This document shows positions 1 to 10,998 of a stretch of DNA of 64,000 bases, in pieces (within the stretch, counting starts at the first letter, position 1; every line of letters starts with the position of its first letter). The position numbers and the translations under genes were made by a program. The stretch is from Lingula anatina (taxonomy: Eukaryota > Brachiopoda > Lingulata > Lingulida > Lingulidae), in assembly GCF_001039355.2 (NCBI RefSeq), contig NW_019775047.1, forward strand, positions 355,865 through 419,864. The letters are read 5' to 3'. The notes below the pieces were generated by a model. It had not been told where the DNA came from. It ran no database searches and worked only from the letters and a program-made list of their open reading frames with translations.

Positions 1-386
1 ATTTGTTTCTGCATTATAAGATCATTGAAACGGTGATGGATCACCACTTGACCCTTGTCAAACAATATACAAGTAAATTGCAATCTCTAAAGAAATGCTA
101 ATGAGTTTTTTATTTTGTTTTGCCAATCAAACGACCGAAGGTTGCCTAACTGTGAAAAGATAATGTTGGTCAACTGGAGCCAACTGAAAGGAAAAAAATG
201 AGGTGAATTTCTGTAATCATTTAGAAAAAGAATTTGAAGTGACAAAGTACAATGAAACAAAGATTGATGGGAAGGGACATTAGGATACAGGAGATATAAA
301 AATGACATGGTATTTGCAGAAGGAAGGAACCTTCTACTGGTAGTCTAATGAAAATGGCGTACAGCTAGGATATCCTACGGAATCAT

Positions 387-640
387 TTGATCCCATTTCC
401 ACGTGCAATGTTCGAGGTCAACTTTCGCTTGCAGCATAACAATGCCACCCCACACTGCTCACGGACCAACCCGCCAAAAGCCCTGATATTAACTCGGTTG
501 AGCATCTTTGGGACGAATTTGAGAGAGCTGAAACCCACGCCCAGCAAAAACAACCGTGGAGATGAGTTTTGACCCAAGAGTGGAACAATATTACCCTCTA
601 CCAGGGTCACAGATTGATTTTCACTTCATATTCACAAATG
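387..640 (+). pseudogene. Tc1/mariner-type transposase relic (C-terminal part)
   Basis: One frame gives QHNNATPH, like the second catalytic Asp block (Q.DNA..H) with Asp changed to Asn. After a frameshift another frame gives PDINSVEHLWDE, the SPDLNPIE..WDE block with the third acidic residue, followed by an in-frame stop and QEWNNI. Family knowledge assigns these blocks to Tc1-like DDE transposases. The frameshift, the stop and the Asp to Asn change show it is dead. Confidence 0.75.
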
Positions 641-3286
641 TGCCCATGGCTAATTCATGACGCAATTATTGCGCTGGAGGAAAGTGCACATTGTATAATT
701 CAGGATAGAAACCACCAAATAATTTCCCATTGACGGCCATACTAAGAAATGTCTGCAAAACTGCATGAACCAAATAAATGGGTGAAACATTTCCCATCCC
801 CATGGACAGCAGACACACTGACATAACTCCTTATGGCACAAAAATATAGGCCTACGTACTGTCATCAAGTAAACTTTCCTACCAACTTTACTTGAACATG
901 TGCGCCACTCTGTTTGTAAACAAACCATTGCACCGCTCAGTCAGTAGCTCCCTCCGCCAGGTCTCACGACTGCACGACACCTGTGCCTGGTCCTAAAAAA
1001 AAAACTGGCAGTAGTTTACACCCTAGTCTGCTAGTTGACACCAAAATTAACTCTAGCAACACACAAGAAATGCCAGGAAAAAAATGGAAAAAAACCCACT
1101 AATTTTCTCTCACTGAACTATAACAGTCGGTGATTGGCTGATTTAAGGTAGAACAGAATCGACCAACAAAAAAGACGTCATAGTGAAGACTCGGTGAACA
1201 GCATGCCCCGTCTCGTAATGGCCCTTTATCGTGCACGTGGGGGACACACACACCCTTGATATGAGTAACTGTATACAATTCTTGATAAGGAAATGTATGC
1301 GATATTTTGAAATTGATTGTTACCTTCCGTGGAGATTAATAAGCGTTTTTGTTTTATTAGAATCCGAATTCAAAAGTGCTCACTCACAACACCATATTGA
1401 AAAACCCATCAAATCCACTGGAAGTGTTGAATATAATAGTGTTTGTTCTTTATTTTGCGTGTTTAGCTACTAAAAACAATTTGCATCTGCAATGATACAG
1501 TTGTGCATTAATTTTTTTAATATTTGTAACAAAATCCATGAATTTTATTAGGTGTGACAGCCATTTTTTTATATTTAAAGTTGTTTTTGGAAAGCGACGA
1601 CTGGAATTAGCGGTAGACCATCCGAACAGCCGAAACCTGCCGCCCTGTCAGCCTTTCTACCTCTTACTTTTACCTGGCACAGTTTATACTTCTTACTATC
1701 GTGTGCTGTTTCAAGAATAATTTAAAATTAAAAATTTCATACATTTTTCAGATCAGATGCAATTATGATAAATGTCATTACGATCATAACGGTTCTCGCT
1801 TAATACCATTATCTTATTGAACTCGACATTAATAGAGCTCTGAAAATGAAGGATGTGCCTGGCTACATGATTTTAGTCTTTAAAAGTGGAATGATTTGCT
1901 ATTATTAACATTAATTCATTCGAATAGAGTAACAAGCGCAATGTACGGCATCTTCCCCATACGCAAATAATTCCATTTCCCGTCCCTCTGCTCAAACGAA
2001 AAGAATTCTATTAATCCCAGGCTGGCAGGTCCTCGCATGGGTCTCTCTTATGATAATCGATTTATGTAGGTCTAGAGACATTATAAAATTAATTTTTAAA
2101 AGTTCGATAGAATACCCCTACCCCAAGAGATACGGTTAATGAATCCCCTCTAATTTGTTCGTTTCTTTTCGCTAACCGTTCTCTTTTTTTAGAATTTTTA
2201 ATATAAGATTCCATCTTTTAGAAAGCCTACGTACGTCAGTGACGTTGTTATATAAAACGTATTGAAGTACATCAAATCATATTCAATTACATCCCACTTG
2301 GGTTTAGACTGACTGCATAGACTTACAGTGTTAGCACCGTATGCTACAAGTATTTACAGGGTGGATCTTAAAAACGACCTATTTTAAATGATTTTTGGTC
2401 CACAACTAGGCTCTACTCTCACACAGGTATACGTCCGCGAACCAGCCAACAACCCCTATCAATAACAAAAGGCTAAATCTTAAATCGAGGCTTCTACACG
2501 GAAGGTGGTCAACTGCACATTATTATGTAATCCAGGTGAGCATTTTGGTGACAGGTGTTTAGAAAGGACCAAGGTCGGTAGAAGACAGAGAAAAGGGAAC
2601 CGTATATGTCACACTGCTACAAATTCCGCACGAAGAACGAGGTTTTCGCACTGAAAGCTGCAGAAGTCTGTTGTAAGTACAGTATTGATGTATAAGATAA
2701 CTTTGCGTATTTTGTGTTGACGATGCCTTCCCAAAATGGTGCATTTCCCACTTCAGGCATTATGGCCATTGGGTACATTTTAATGGCGTGAATGCTTCGA
2801 AGTCCAAAATGAGCTTGAAGTTTTAAGAAATTATTTTCTGTTATTTTTCCAGAGGGAGCACACTTGACAATAAAGAAGGGAGGGGATTATTCCAGCTGTT
2901 CAAAGGTCTGAACACGTAAATCTGTCTGAAATACGACAGGGCAGGTAACTGCATTCACAGCTCCTAAATAGATTCCTTTTCATTCTTTACGACAGCAATT
3001 TGTTTTAAAATTTTCAAATATATTCTGTTATTACAGTAAACTGACAACATAGAACTAGCCGCGATATATACGTCCTTCAGTGTGTATGTTTTCAAGTACA
3101 TTTCGTCCCTATAATCTTCTAATCTGTATTAAAACATTTGCAGGAATACTTTGGGTTATAAATATGATCTAAACTTGCCAGCGCCCAGTTTACGTAATTG
3201 TTTATGTATTATTGGAATATGAAGATTATCGACTTTTATCATAGAACATTTTTGGTAACGACCCGCGTTTTTCATGTACAGTAACT
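641..3286. other. Intergenic stretch without recognised gene
   Basis: Only short random frames are present. I see no splice-bounded coding exon, RNA gene or clear repeat here. Confidence 0.5.
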
Positions 3287-3306
3287 GGGTGGGGGGTGGG
3301 TGGGGG
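3287..3306 (+). other. G-quadruplex motif with one-base loops
   Basis: Four G-runs of 3, 6, 3 and 5 are separated by single T residues. This meets the standard G3+N1 pattern and would be expected to form a stable parallel quadruplex. It is far from any gene I can identify. Confidence 0.6.
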
Positions 3307-4204
3307 TACCCTCTCCCAGATTTACAGATTGATTTTTTACTAGATATTCACAGATATGTCTACTGTGTTAGAGAAAAGTGTACATAATTAATTTTCGGTC
3401 CCGGGGAGCACAGCGGACGAGTACCCCATCCTTGGATTCGAAGCTGAACCCCCTCCCCCCGTACGCCTGCAAAATTGCAGTATTAAGAACAGGAGATAAA
3501 ACCAATTTCTCCGTTCCTGCGCCCTACAAATAAATTCTTGCAGTTAAATTATCCCCGTCTGCTGTTGAATATTTTCTTTGTAAGTGAGGCGATTCTTGTC
3601 TTTGCTATCCTCGCCTTTTGCAAAGTTCAAAATTATCATTTTGTTTTTCTAGATCCTGTAAAGTTAATGGTTTCTATTTATTGTTATAACAATGGTATGT
3701 GTGGGCACATTGAAAACATCACGAGATTCTTCACGAAGGGATACGCTTTAATAGTCTAATTAATTTGCCTTAAGACTAGTATGTCGTCGTGTATAAAGAA
3801 CTGAAGTGGATTTCTACAACAGTTATTTGTATATTACTTTACCAAAGTCTTAGGCGTCTTCCTGTTAATGTGAATTTCTTCGTTTAATTTCAGTAACTCG
3901 TAACTACGGCTTAGGCGGTAACTGGAAGTAACGCCCATCAAAGGCATCAGATTTGTGTGCGCCAGCACCCGCACCCCTGTCAAGATTGTCTCGCTTGTCG
4001 AAGTTTGTCTTCTACTTAATTTGCAGGGTTGACGTTTGTTATGAAATGTAGTATTTTAATTGGATTGAAATATCTTGTATCAAAACGTGAATCGGCTAAA
4101 GAACACCACGTAACAAACCTTTTATTCGTAGAATCTTTGATCTGAAAATATGAACCAAGTCCAAGCGTCAACCCTGTATGTTGCTGGTTTTATACTATAT
4201 ATGC
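3307..4204. other. Intergenic stretch, nothing recognised
   Basis: AT-rich with a C-rich patch near 3450-3460. No gene or structured repeat seen. Confidence 0.5.
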
Positions 4205-4962
4205 GTGTGTTTCTGAGTTGAAGCATAAGAACTCTATCAACCCACTATGTTTTTCATTGTAATTTGTTTTATATTTCTTTGTTTCATCAATTCTCGAATT
4301 GGAAACAACACTTTTGGAGTACCCTTTAAACAGAATTGATATCGATGAAAAAGGTGCTTTAGTTGAGTGATGTATGGAAACGAAAATGATTAAGTGATTG
4401 TTATAAAATTATCACTAATTTATGTCCAGGTAGAGCACTGTGCTTGTACGACTGGTTCTTTGTTTGCTTGTAAAATTATGTGTGGACAAATCTGCAATAA
4501 GACGACGGCAGTTGAAAATGGTTGATTGCTCATCTTTATTAAAATGTAAATTTTACTAAAGTTAACTTTTGGAAAGAGAATTAAATTTTGTCGCGGCTCC
4601 ATCTCGTAAATTGCACCCAGGGAACTGTTTGGAAATACATTTGAAGAAGAGAACGAAATATTAATATACTATTTAATAACTGAAAATACTGTGTCAACGT
4701 ATACTACTTCAAAAATGACAGCATTATAAAACTGCAAAATTTGCACTCGTTATTGCAAAATTGCCCACATATATTGGAATGATCTATCTAAAAGTGTGAA
4801 TTTGCGACGTGACGAATGCTAAGAATAAACTAACTTTGGATCTCGGTATTTTGCCACTGTGTGTCTGATCAGTGACAGTCCCATAGTGTCAGCACTGGCA
4901 CTGGGAAGGCGTCAGTATGTTTGTTTTACGAAAATCAAATCAAGGGCAGCAGGCCCGTAGCC
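4205..4962 (+). repeat. Direct duplication, copy 1 (left of 750-base gap)
   Basis: Nearly identical to 6097-6848 at an offset of 1,892 bases, with a few substitutions and a 6-base indel (ACTGGC present here, absent in copy 2). It ends in a poly-G run next to the gap. It may be a dispersed repeat or two haplotypes placed in series. Confidence 0.85.
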
Positions 4963-4981
4963 GGGGGGGGGGGGGGGGGGG

Positions 4982-5731
4982 NNNNNNNNNNNNNNNNNNN
5001 NNNNNNNNNNNNNNNNNNNNNNNNNNNNNNNNNNNNNNNNNNNNNNNNNNNNNNNNNNNNNNNNNNNNNNNNNNNNNNNNNNNNNNNNNNNNNNNNNNNN
5101 NNNNNNNNNNNNNNNNNNNNNNNNNNNNNNNNNNNNNNNNNNNNNNNNNNNNNNNNNNNNNNNNNNNNNNNNNNNNNNNNNNNNNNNNNNNNNNNNNNNN
5201 NNNNNNNNNNNNNNNNNNNNNNNNNNNNNNNNNNNNNNNNNNNNNNNNNNNNNNNNNNNNNNNNNNNNNNNNNNNNNNNNNNNNNNNNNNNNNNNNNNNN
5301 NNNNNNNNNNNNNNNNNNNNNNNNNNNNNNNNNNNNNNNNNNNNNNNNNNNNNNNNNNNNNNNNNNNNNNNNNNNNNNNNNNNNNNNNNNNNNNNNNNNN
5401 NNNNNNNNNNNNNNNNNNNNNNNNNNNNNNNNNNNNNNNNNNNNNNNNNNNNNNNNNNNNNNNNNNNNNNNNNNNNNNNNNNNNNNNNNNNNNNNNNNNN
5501 NNNNNNNNNNNNNNNNNNNNNNNNNNNNNNNNNNNNNNNNNNNNNNNNNNNNNNNNNNNNNNNNNNNNNNNNNNNNNNNNNNNNNNNNNNNNNNNNNNNN
5601 NNNNNNNNNNNNNNNNNNNNNNNNNNNNNNNNNNNNNNNNNNNNNNNNNNNNNNNNNNNNNNNNNNNNNNNNNNNNNNNNNNNNNNNNNNNNNNNNNNNN
5701 NNNNNNNNNNNNNNNNNNNNNNNNNNNNNNN
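4982..5731. other. Assembly gap, 750 N
   Basis: Unknown bases between a G homopolymer (4963-4981) and a TG dinucleotide run (5732-5748). Both edges are sequences that commonly stop assembly. Any frame read across it is meaningless. Confidence 0.99.
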
Positions 5732-5862
5732 TGTGTGTGTGTGTGTGTTTATTTCAATAAAAATTATGTATACAATTCTATGTTGTTTTGCTTTACTTTA
5801 TTTTGTATCTATTAATAAATATGCATTAAAGAATTGAAATTAACATGATCAGACTTGCCCTG

Positions 5863-6060
5863 TGACGTCATAGCAAAACATAAACAAACGTCCCACATGT
5901 CCAGCGACATCATCATTTTGTCACAACAAAATTCCGTTACCATGGCAATACAAACATAAACATATTTGTTTACTTGTTACGTCATGTCCCATTGTACGCT
6001 ATAATTTTTCTTTGTCCTGTTACGTCATTAAAACAAAGGGTTTTACGTCAATTAACGTCA
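5863..6060. promoter_or_regulatory. Cluster of CRE-like ACGTCA sites
   Basis: One full palindromic TGACGTCA (5863-5870) and four near copies: TTACGTCA at 5977, 6020 and 6043, and TAACGTCA at 6053, all within 200 bases. TGACGTCA is the CREB/ATF consensus. With no gene next to it, the cluster may equally be a decayed tandem repeat. Confidence 0.3.
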
Positions 6061-6096
6061 TTTCCTTTGTTACGCCAAAGTAGCCTCCTACTACTT

Positions 6097-6848
6097 GTGT
6101 GTTTCTGAGTTGTAGCATAAGAACTCTATCAACCCACTATGTTTTTCATTGTAATTTGTTTTATATTTCTTTGTTTCATCAATTCTCGAATTGGAAACAA
6201 CACTTTTGGAGTACCCTTTAAACAGAATTGATATCGATGAAAAAGGTGCTTTAGTTGAGTGATGTATGGAAACGAAAATGATTAAGTGATTGTTATAAAA
6301 TTATCACTAATTTATGTCCAGGTAGAGCACTGTGCTTGTACGACTGGTTCTTTGTTTGCTTGTAAAATTATGTGTGGACAAATCTGCAATAAGACGACGG
6401 CAGTTGAAAATGGTTGATTGCTCATCTTTATTAAAATGTAAATTTTACTATAGTTAACTTTTGGAAAGAGAATTAAATTTTGTCGCGGCTCCATCTCGTA
6501 AATTGCACCCAGGGAACTCTTTGGAAATACATTTGAAGAAGAGAACGAAATATTAATATACTATTTAATAACTGAAAATACTGTGTCAAAGTATACTACT
6601 TCAAAAATGACAGCATTATAAAACTGCAAAATTTGCACTCGTTATTGCAAAATTGCCCACATGTATTGGAATGATCTTTCTAAAAGTGTGAATTTGCGAC
6701 GTGACGAATGCTAAGAATAAACTAACTTTGGATCTCGGTATTTTGCCACTGTGTGTCTGATCAGTGACAGTCCCATAGTGTCAGCACTGGGAAGGCGTCA
6801 GTATGTTTGTTTTACGAAAATCAAATCAAGGGCAGCAGGCCCGTAGCC
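6097..6848 (+). repeat. Direct duplication, copy 2 (right of 750-base gap)
   Basis: Copy of 4205-4962. Both copies end at the same CAGGCCCGTAGCC boundary, which suggests that this boundary is the edge of a transposon. Confidence 0.85.
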
Positions 6849-7010
6849 AGGGGGGGTTCGGGGGGGGGGGTATAAAGAACCGCCCCTTTTGCTGGGAAAA
6901 GGTCCACTCTGGGTAAAATTTGATCTAGGTATTTGATCTGATCTAGGTTTTTATGGGCAAAGGTCCACTTTTTCAGAAAAAGAACCCCCCTTTTGAAATT
7001 GCCTGGACAG
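6836..7010 (+). mobile_element. End of a DNA transposon with CAGGCCCGTAGCC terminus
   Basis: CAGGCCCGTAGCCAGG followed by G-rich sequence, then GAACCGCCCCTTTTGCTG and two copies of GGTCCACT. I recognise this kind of CAGGCCCGTAGCC end from DNA transposons spread in marine invertebrate genomes. The other end is not identified, so limits are approximate. Confidence 0.4.
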
Positions 7011-8537
7011 GATAGAGATTTTTCAAAGTTAATATGCGTTTGTTATTACAGTAGGAAAAGTGTTTCTAATTGGACTATCATAATTTCTCAGTAGAGTCCA
7101 GTTGTGTATTGTTCACGACATTTTGTCAATATCACAAAGGCCAAATTTTACATCTTCACCAAGAAAAAAATCGCAGAAGGTATAATTATTATTATTACGT
7201 CTTTTGTCAATTGAAAGGTATGATTGGCTTTTACCATTACTTTTTACTTTCTGAAATTGCGAAAAATTCTCATCAAAGTGTCAAAAAGTGTAATGGTTGT
7301 TCTCAATTATCTAGATGGAATTTTGTAGACAGTCCTCTCCAGCTAGTTAAAAGGAAAAAATTCAACTGGAGATGAGCAGAATAATGATGATGATGATAAA
7401 TACGAATAACTCTTATACTGGAACTTAAATTAAGCAACTGGGCGACGTTTTTACCTGAACCATATTCTACAGGATGACTAAAACATTCACTCAATAATGA
7501 TGATTATGTTAATGTTAAAAAATTCATAACAAATATTTTGCTAATCTATTTAGGGTTGATTTTGTTGTCATTCTTTTCTTTATTCCATATATTGGGTCGG
7601 GGTCAAGGGGTCATTAAGATCAAATGTCCTGATGAGATGAGAGTCCTGCACGTCCTGTTGGGTTATTTTTGCTGAGCGCTGACTGATCACTTAACACCGG
7701 AGACCAGAATTTAGTTTATTAGCATTTGCTGAATGAATGTTTGTTCACTTAAAAACTTTTTTGAGTAAACTTATTTTTGTGTAACCTTTTCATATGTTTT
7801 TATATTATCCATAAAGATGGCTATTACTAGGATACAATTGTACACTGATCATGTCTTCATGCTGTTTTTAATTCACACGACGCAGAAAACTAATTGTTCA
7901 CAGTCACCCAATTACGTCTTTTAAGATTTGATGCGAAAAAAATAGGCCAGATAAGGGCTATATATACATTTATTCACCAGCAAAAACAACCATGAATCTT
8001 TCCAGAATCAATACTTTTTAGGTATTGTGTGAGGTTATCAGCAAGACGACATGGAATAACGTGGGCAGTCATAAGTGTGTGTGTAATTTAGGGGGTAACA
8101 TTTATATTAGGTCTTATGCATTTTGAATTTTCGATATCGCTAATACCACTGGATTTGGGTAAATGTTCCTCCATGAAATTTGTGATCAATTCTAAGATAA
8201 ACAAAGTAGCGTCTTTTTCAACGAAGTTTAATATAGTCATGCGGCCAATCATTAATTTATTTATTCATTCTGGGCTTAAGTCCGTGCGTTTTATGTTCTG
8301 GTCAGTATTCTGTATGAGGATTAATTAATCGAGCAGCGATTTACAATATGAAACACGTTTTCGTTGGCGGAAGTGGCACTTTTTGTATTTAAGGTCGATT
8401 TATATTTAGGAATTCCATGTTTCAGAATATGCTATTTTGTAGGGAAAAAGTCATTTTCAGTCCTCTTTTCCGCTGCAAGGGCAACGATAACGTGTTTGTT
8501 GTACTTATCAAAAATTTGCAAAATGTCTCTTCGGACA
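7011..8537. other. Intergenic stretch, nothing recognised
   Basis: A short ATGATGATG run near 7385-7396 may be the tail of a decayed LINE, but I read no reverse-transcriptase words before it. No exon found. Confidence 0.4.
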
Positions 8538-8640
8538 TCTAGTGATGTGTTTCGAGCTGGTATCGAACCCGCAGGTTTTCCATCGCCTCTTACTTTCTGC
8601 CCAACATTACGCCGCCTTACCCACTGAGCTACCGCCTCAG
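8538..8640 (-). repeat. tRNA-like module 1 (SINE head)
   Basis: On the minus strand, TAGCTCAGTGG (8621-8631) is a perfect pol III A box and GGTTCGATACC (8559-8569) a perfect B box. They are about 51 bases apart, longer than in most tRNAs. I could not fold a full cloverleaf, so it is a tRNA-derived SINE rather than a tRNA gene. Confidence 0.6.
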
Positions 8641-8721
8641 CTTACGCTGTCTTAGTTGTATGGTCGTCTTATAATCATTGAGACTGCTTATTTCGATTAT
8701 TTTTTTGCAAAAGGTAATTTG

Positions 8722-8805
8722 CTGGGACCCAGCAGCGCCAGGAATTGAACCTGCGACCTTCCGACTCGGAGGCAAGCGCGTTACCTACTCCTCTAAGTGT
8801 TCCCA
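8722..8805 (-). repeat. tRNA-like module 2 (SINE head)
   Basis: B box GGTTCAATTCC at 8741-8751 is perfect on the minus strand. A weak A-box-like segment (TTAGAGGAGTAGG) lies at about 8784-8796, roughly tRNA spacing away. Ends GGGAACACT / AGTGTTCCC are not a proper acceptor stem. Probably SINE-derived. Confidence 0.5.
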
Positions 8806-8881
8806 CCCACCCTCCCCGGGTAGACTTTCTTCTTATAGTAACAAAACGAAAACAAGATCAAGTCCCACTTCCTTATTTCCA

Positions 8882-8934
8882 AGTACCCTTGCCAGGAATC
8901 GAACCCTGAACCCAGACTATACCACTAAGCCGCA
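8882..8934 (-). repeat. tRNA-like module 3 (SINE head, shortened)
   Basis: B box GGTTCGATTCC (8895-8905) and A-box-like CGGCTTAGTGG (8922-8932) on the minus strand, with only 16 bases between them. The middle of the tRNA is missing, so it cannot be a working tRNA. Confidence 0.5.
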
Positions 8935-9226
8935 AAAAGACATTTTGCATAAATTTGAAAGTTTTTTTTTTATTAAGAACAAAACAAATTTACATTAAGT
9001 ATTCATTTATTTCAAAAACATCTTCCAGTAGAAGTACATTGTCTTATAAGAATATTTGCATTATTACAAGGATTGACTTTGTAAAACAGAATCATTGCTA
9101 TCTGTATTACTTGATGCATATTTTGTCAAATAAATTTGAAACATTAACTATGAACTAAACCATTTGTTTTATATTTGATAATATAATACTAAATAAAGCA
9201 TTAAATTATTTTCAATTTCTCAAAAA

Positions 9227-9362
9227 CAATGGCGGAACTAGTACTCCATTCCCCGGAGGAAGAGAAACCCATTCTGGACTCGCAAAATCAAGTCCCAAAA
9301 ATAATTCAAATTGCTTAAAATTTCAACATCTGACCCCTTAAAATATCCTTAATCCGCCAGTG
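9227..9362. mobile_element. Possible non-autonomous hAT element
   Basis: Left end CAATGGCGGA and right end TCCGCCAGTG are inverted repeats with one mismatch, 136 bp apart. CA.TGGCGGA resembles hAT termini. No 8-bp target duplication is visible. Confidence 0.4.
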
Positions 9363-9426
9363 TTTTTTAAACATGTAGAAATGTATTAAGTCTTCTCAAA
9401 AATTCTCCGTCTCTCACTCACTCTCT

Positions 9427-9521
9427 GTAATGTTTTTGGAGTGCTCACCTTATACGGCGCGTATATATATATATATATACACACACGCGCCGTATAAGGT
9501 GAGCACTCTAAAAACATTACA
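9427..9521. repeat. Inverted repeat with AT/CA loop (hairpin)
   Basis: Arms 9427-9462 and 9486-9521 are about 35 bases each and nearly perfect (GCTCACCTTATACGGCGCG in the left arm). The loop is (TA)n(CA)n. It lies directly beside the AT tract at 9535-9589. It could be a small foldback element or an extruding cruciform. Confidence 0.75.
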
Positions 9522-9532
9522 TTATAAAAAAC

Positions 9533-9534
<2 letters not shown>

Positions 9535-9589
<55 letters not shown>
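9535..9589. repeat. (AT)n microsatellite
   Basis: About 27 uninterrupted AT units. Open frames here encode only Ile-Tyr repeats and are not genes. Confidence 0.95.
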
Positions 9590-9591
<2 letters not shown>

Positions 9592-9601
9592 CCAAAAACA
9601 T

Positions 9602-9952
9602 ATGCAACATGTTCAGTTATCAAATGTAGGTTTTAAGAAATCCAAAGTACAGATCACAATATTCCCTACATCAATATACAAGAAGGAAAATCTTGCTGTG
9701 CAACTTTCACAATTTTTATCGTTTGAAATGCAAGAAAATAAACATTTAAATAAACTTGTGCATCAACTGGTCGATAAAATGAAACATGTTGATAAGAGAA
9801 CAGCAAAAGCTAGAAAAGAAAAAAATATCAATCACATGTCCGTTAATTTCTTAGCAAAACCGAGATTTGTTCAACTAAATTTTATTCTAGCGTTAAATTA
9901 TTTATATTTGGTCATTCTGCGAACCCAGACGTCACACGTTCAATCATACTGA
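9602..9952 (+). CDS. Unrecognised ORF, possibly coding fragment (low support)
   Basis: A 116-codon frame with no recognised domain. Residues 30-75 read as amphipathic, charged helix (LSQFLSFEMQENKHLNKLVH, then KHVDKRTAKARKEK), less random than neighbouring frames. It has no GC-rich codon signature, no splice partner I could find, and the ATG lies just after an AT microsatellite. It could be a gene relic or chance. Confidence 0.2.
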   Translation: MQHVQLSNVGFKKSKVQITIFPTSIYKKENLAVQLSQFLSFEMQENKHLNKLVHQLVDKMKHVDKRTAKARKEKNINHMSVNFLAKPRFVQLNFILALNYLYLVILRTQTSHVQSY

Positions 9953-10479
9953 TTTTCGAAAAGATTCCTTTTTGTAACCAAACAAAGCTACTAGGCAAAT
10001 CTTAAGTAAAACAAAAATGCGGTTTGGCAGTTACAGGGACTGATGTTTTGGGATGACGGCAACGACTGACAGTGATATATACAGACATAACCAGCGCCCG
10101 AATTTAAAAATAAACAATCTTTTTTTTTCGTTATCATATAACTATTATGGTGAAAAAAATAGATTAATACTAATACAAGAAAGAAGTTTATTTTCCGTTT
10201 TATGCACGGCACTCATATTCAGCAAATCGGCTTCTCGTGAAGTAAATTTTGCAATTAAAAACTGAAGTTTTTATTCACTAGAAAAACAGGCTGGTTGAGA
10301 TCCGTTTGTACAATTTTCAATTTCCAAGAGATTATATACCGCTTTTTTTCTTACATGAGCATCACAAGAACAACAAACGTTATATGTACAGTATTAGCAT
10401 TAGACCATTACATAGTAAACATTTAATACTCTTAGACATTTCCATTTATCACCACGGTATGCAATATGTGCTTCTTACA

Positions 10480-10998
10480 ATTAAAGTAATGAAATGGAGA
10501 TAAGCAGGACATATCAGTAGAATCAGAGATGACAGATGGACAATGCTGACAGAATTGACATCAAGTTATGGATATACACTCATTGGACAATAGAAGTGTC
10601 ACCCCTACTGATCCAATACTTTGGGGGGAGATAAATGACTGTGGAATGATATGCTCTTGGTATCATTTCATTAACATCAAATTTCACAAAAAGGCCAACA
10701 GTACAATTCCATGGTACAGCGGTTTTATACTCATCAGTCACATTATAAATAGACCAGGCATTATAATTTTGATTACTCTGATTCAGGGGGTGACACTTCT
10801 ATCGTCCAGTGTGTGTAAGAAACAAGGGAAGCCTCGTAAGAAATGAAAAGATGAATTAGAAGAGTACTGAAAAAAACAAACAAACTGGAAGTGTGAAGCC
10901 CAAGACAGAATACACTAGAAGAAGCATGCTGAGGCCTTCGTCCAACAGTAGAACACTTAAGGCTCTGGATGATGATGATGGTGATGATGATGATACAA
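10480..10998 (+). pseudogene. LINE ORF2 C-terminal relic with GATGAT tail, split by a MITE
   Basis: Before the insertion the frame reads MKWR-stop-AGHISRIRDDRW. After it come KQGKPRKK, then AQDRIH-stop-KKHAEAFVQQ and a (GAT)n tail at 10968-10995. These words belong to the C-terminal zinc-knuckle region of non-LTR retrotransposon ORF2 (GRPKxRW... pattern). Several Trp codons have become stops, so it is dead. Confidence 0.75.
10575..10817. mobile_element. Tc1/mariner-like MITE nested in the LINE relic
   Basis: Terminal inverted repeats: left TACACTCATTGGACAATAGA and onward, right TCTATCGTCCAGTGTGTGTA. About 35 bases match, including AGAAGTGTCACCCC. Ends are at TA dinucleotides, as expected for Tc1/mariner targets. 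It carries no transposase and interrupts the LINE words on either side. Confidence 0.7.

Noticed and set aside
4917-5837. Long open frames across the N gap
   Set aside because: Almost all residues are unknown; the rest are G- and TG-repeat translations.
8538-8934. Functional tRNA genes
   Set aside because: A and B boxes are present but spacing is wrong in two modules and no complete cloverleaf or acceptor stem can be formed.
9386-9636. Frames rich in Ile-Tyr on both strands
   Set aside because: Translations of the AT microsatellite and the hairpin beside it.
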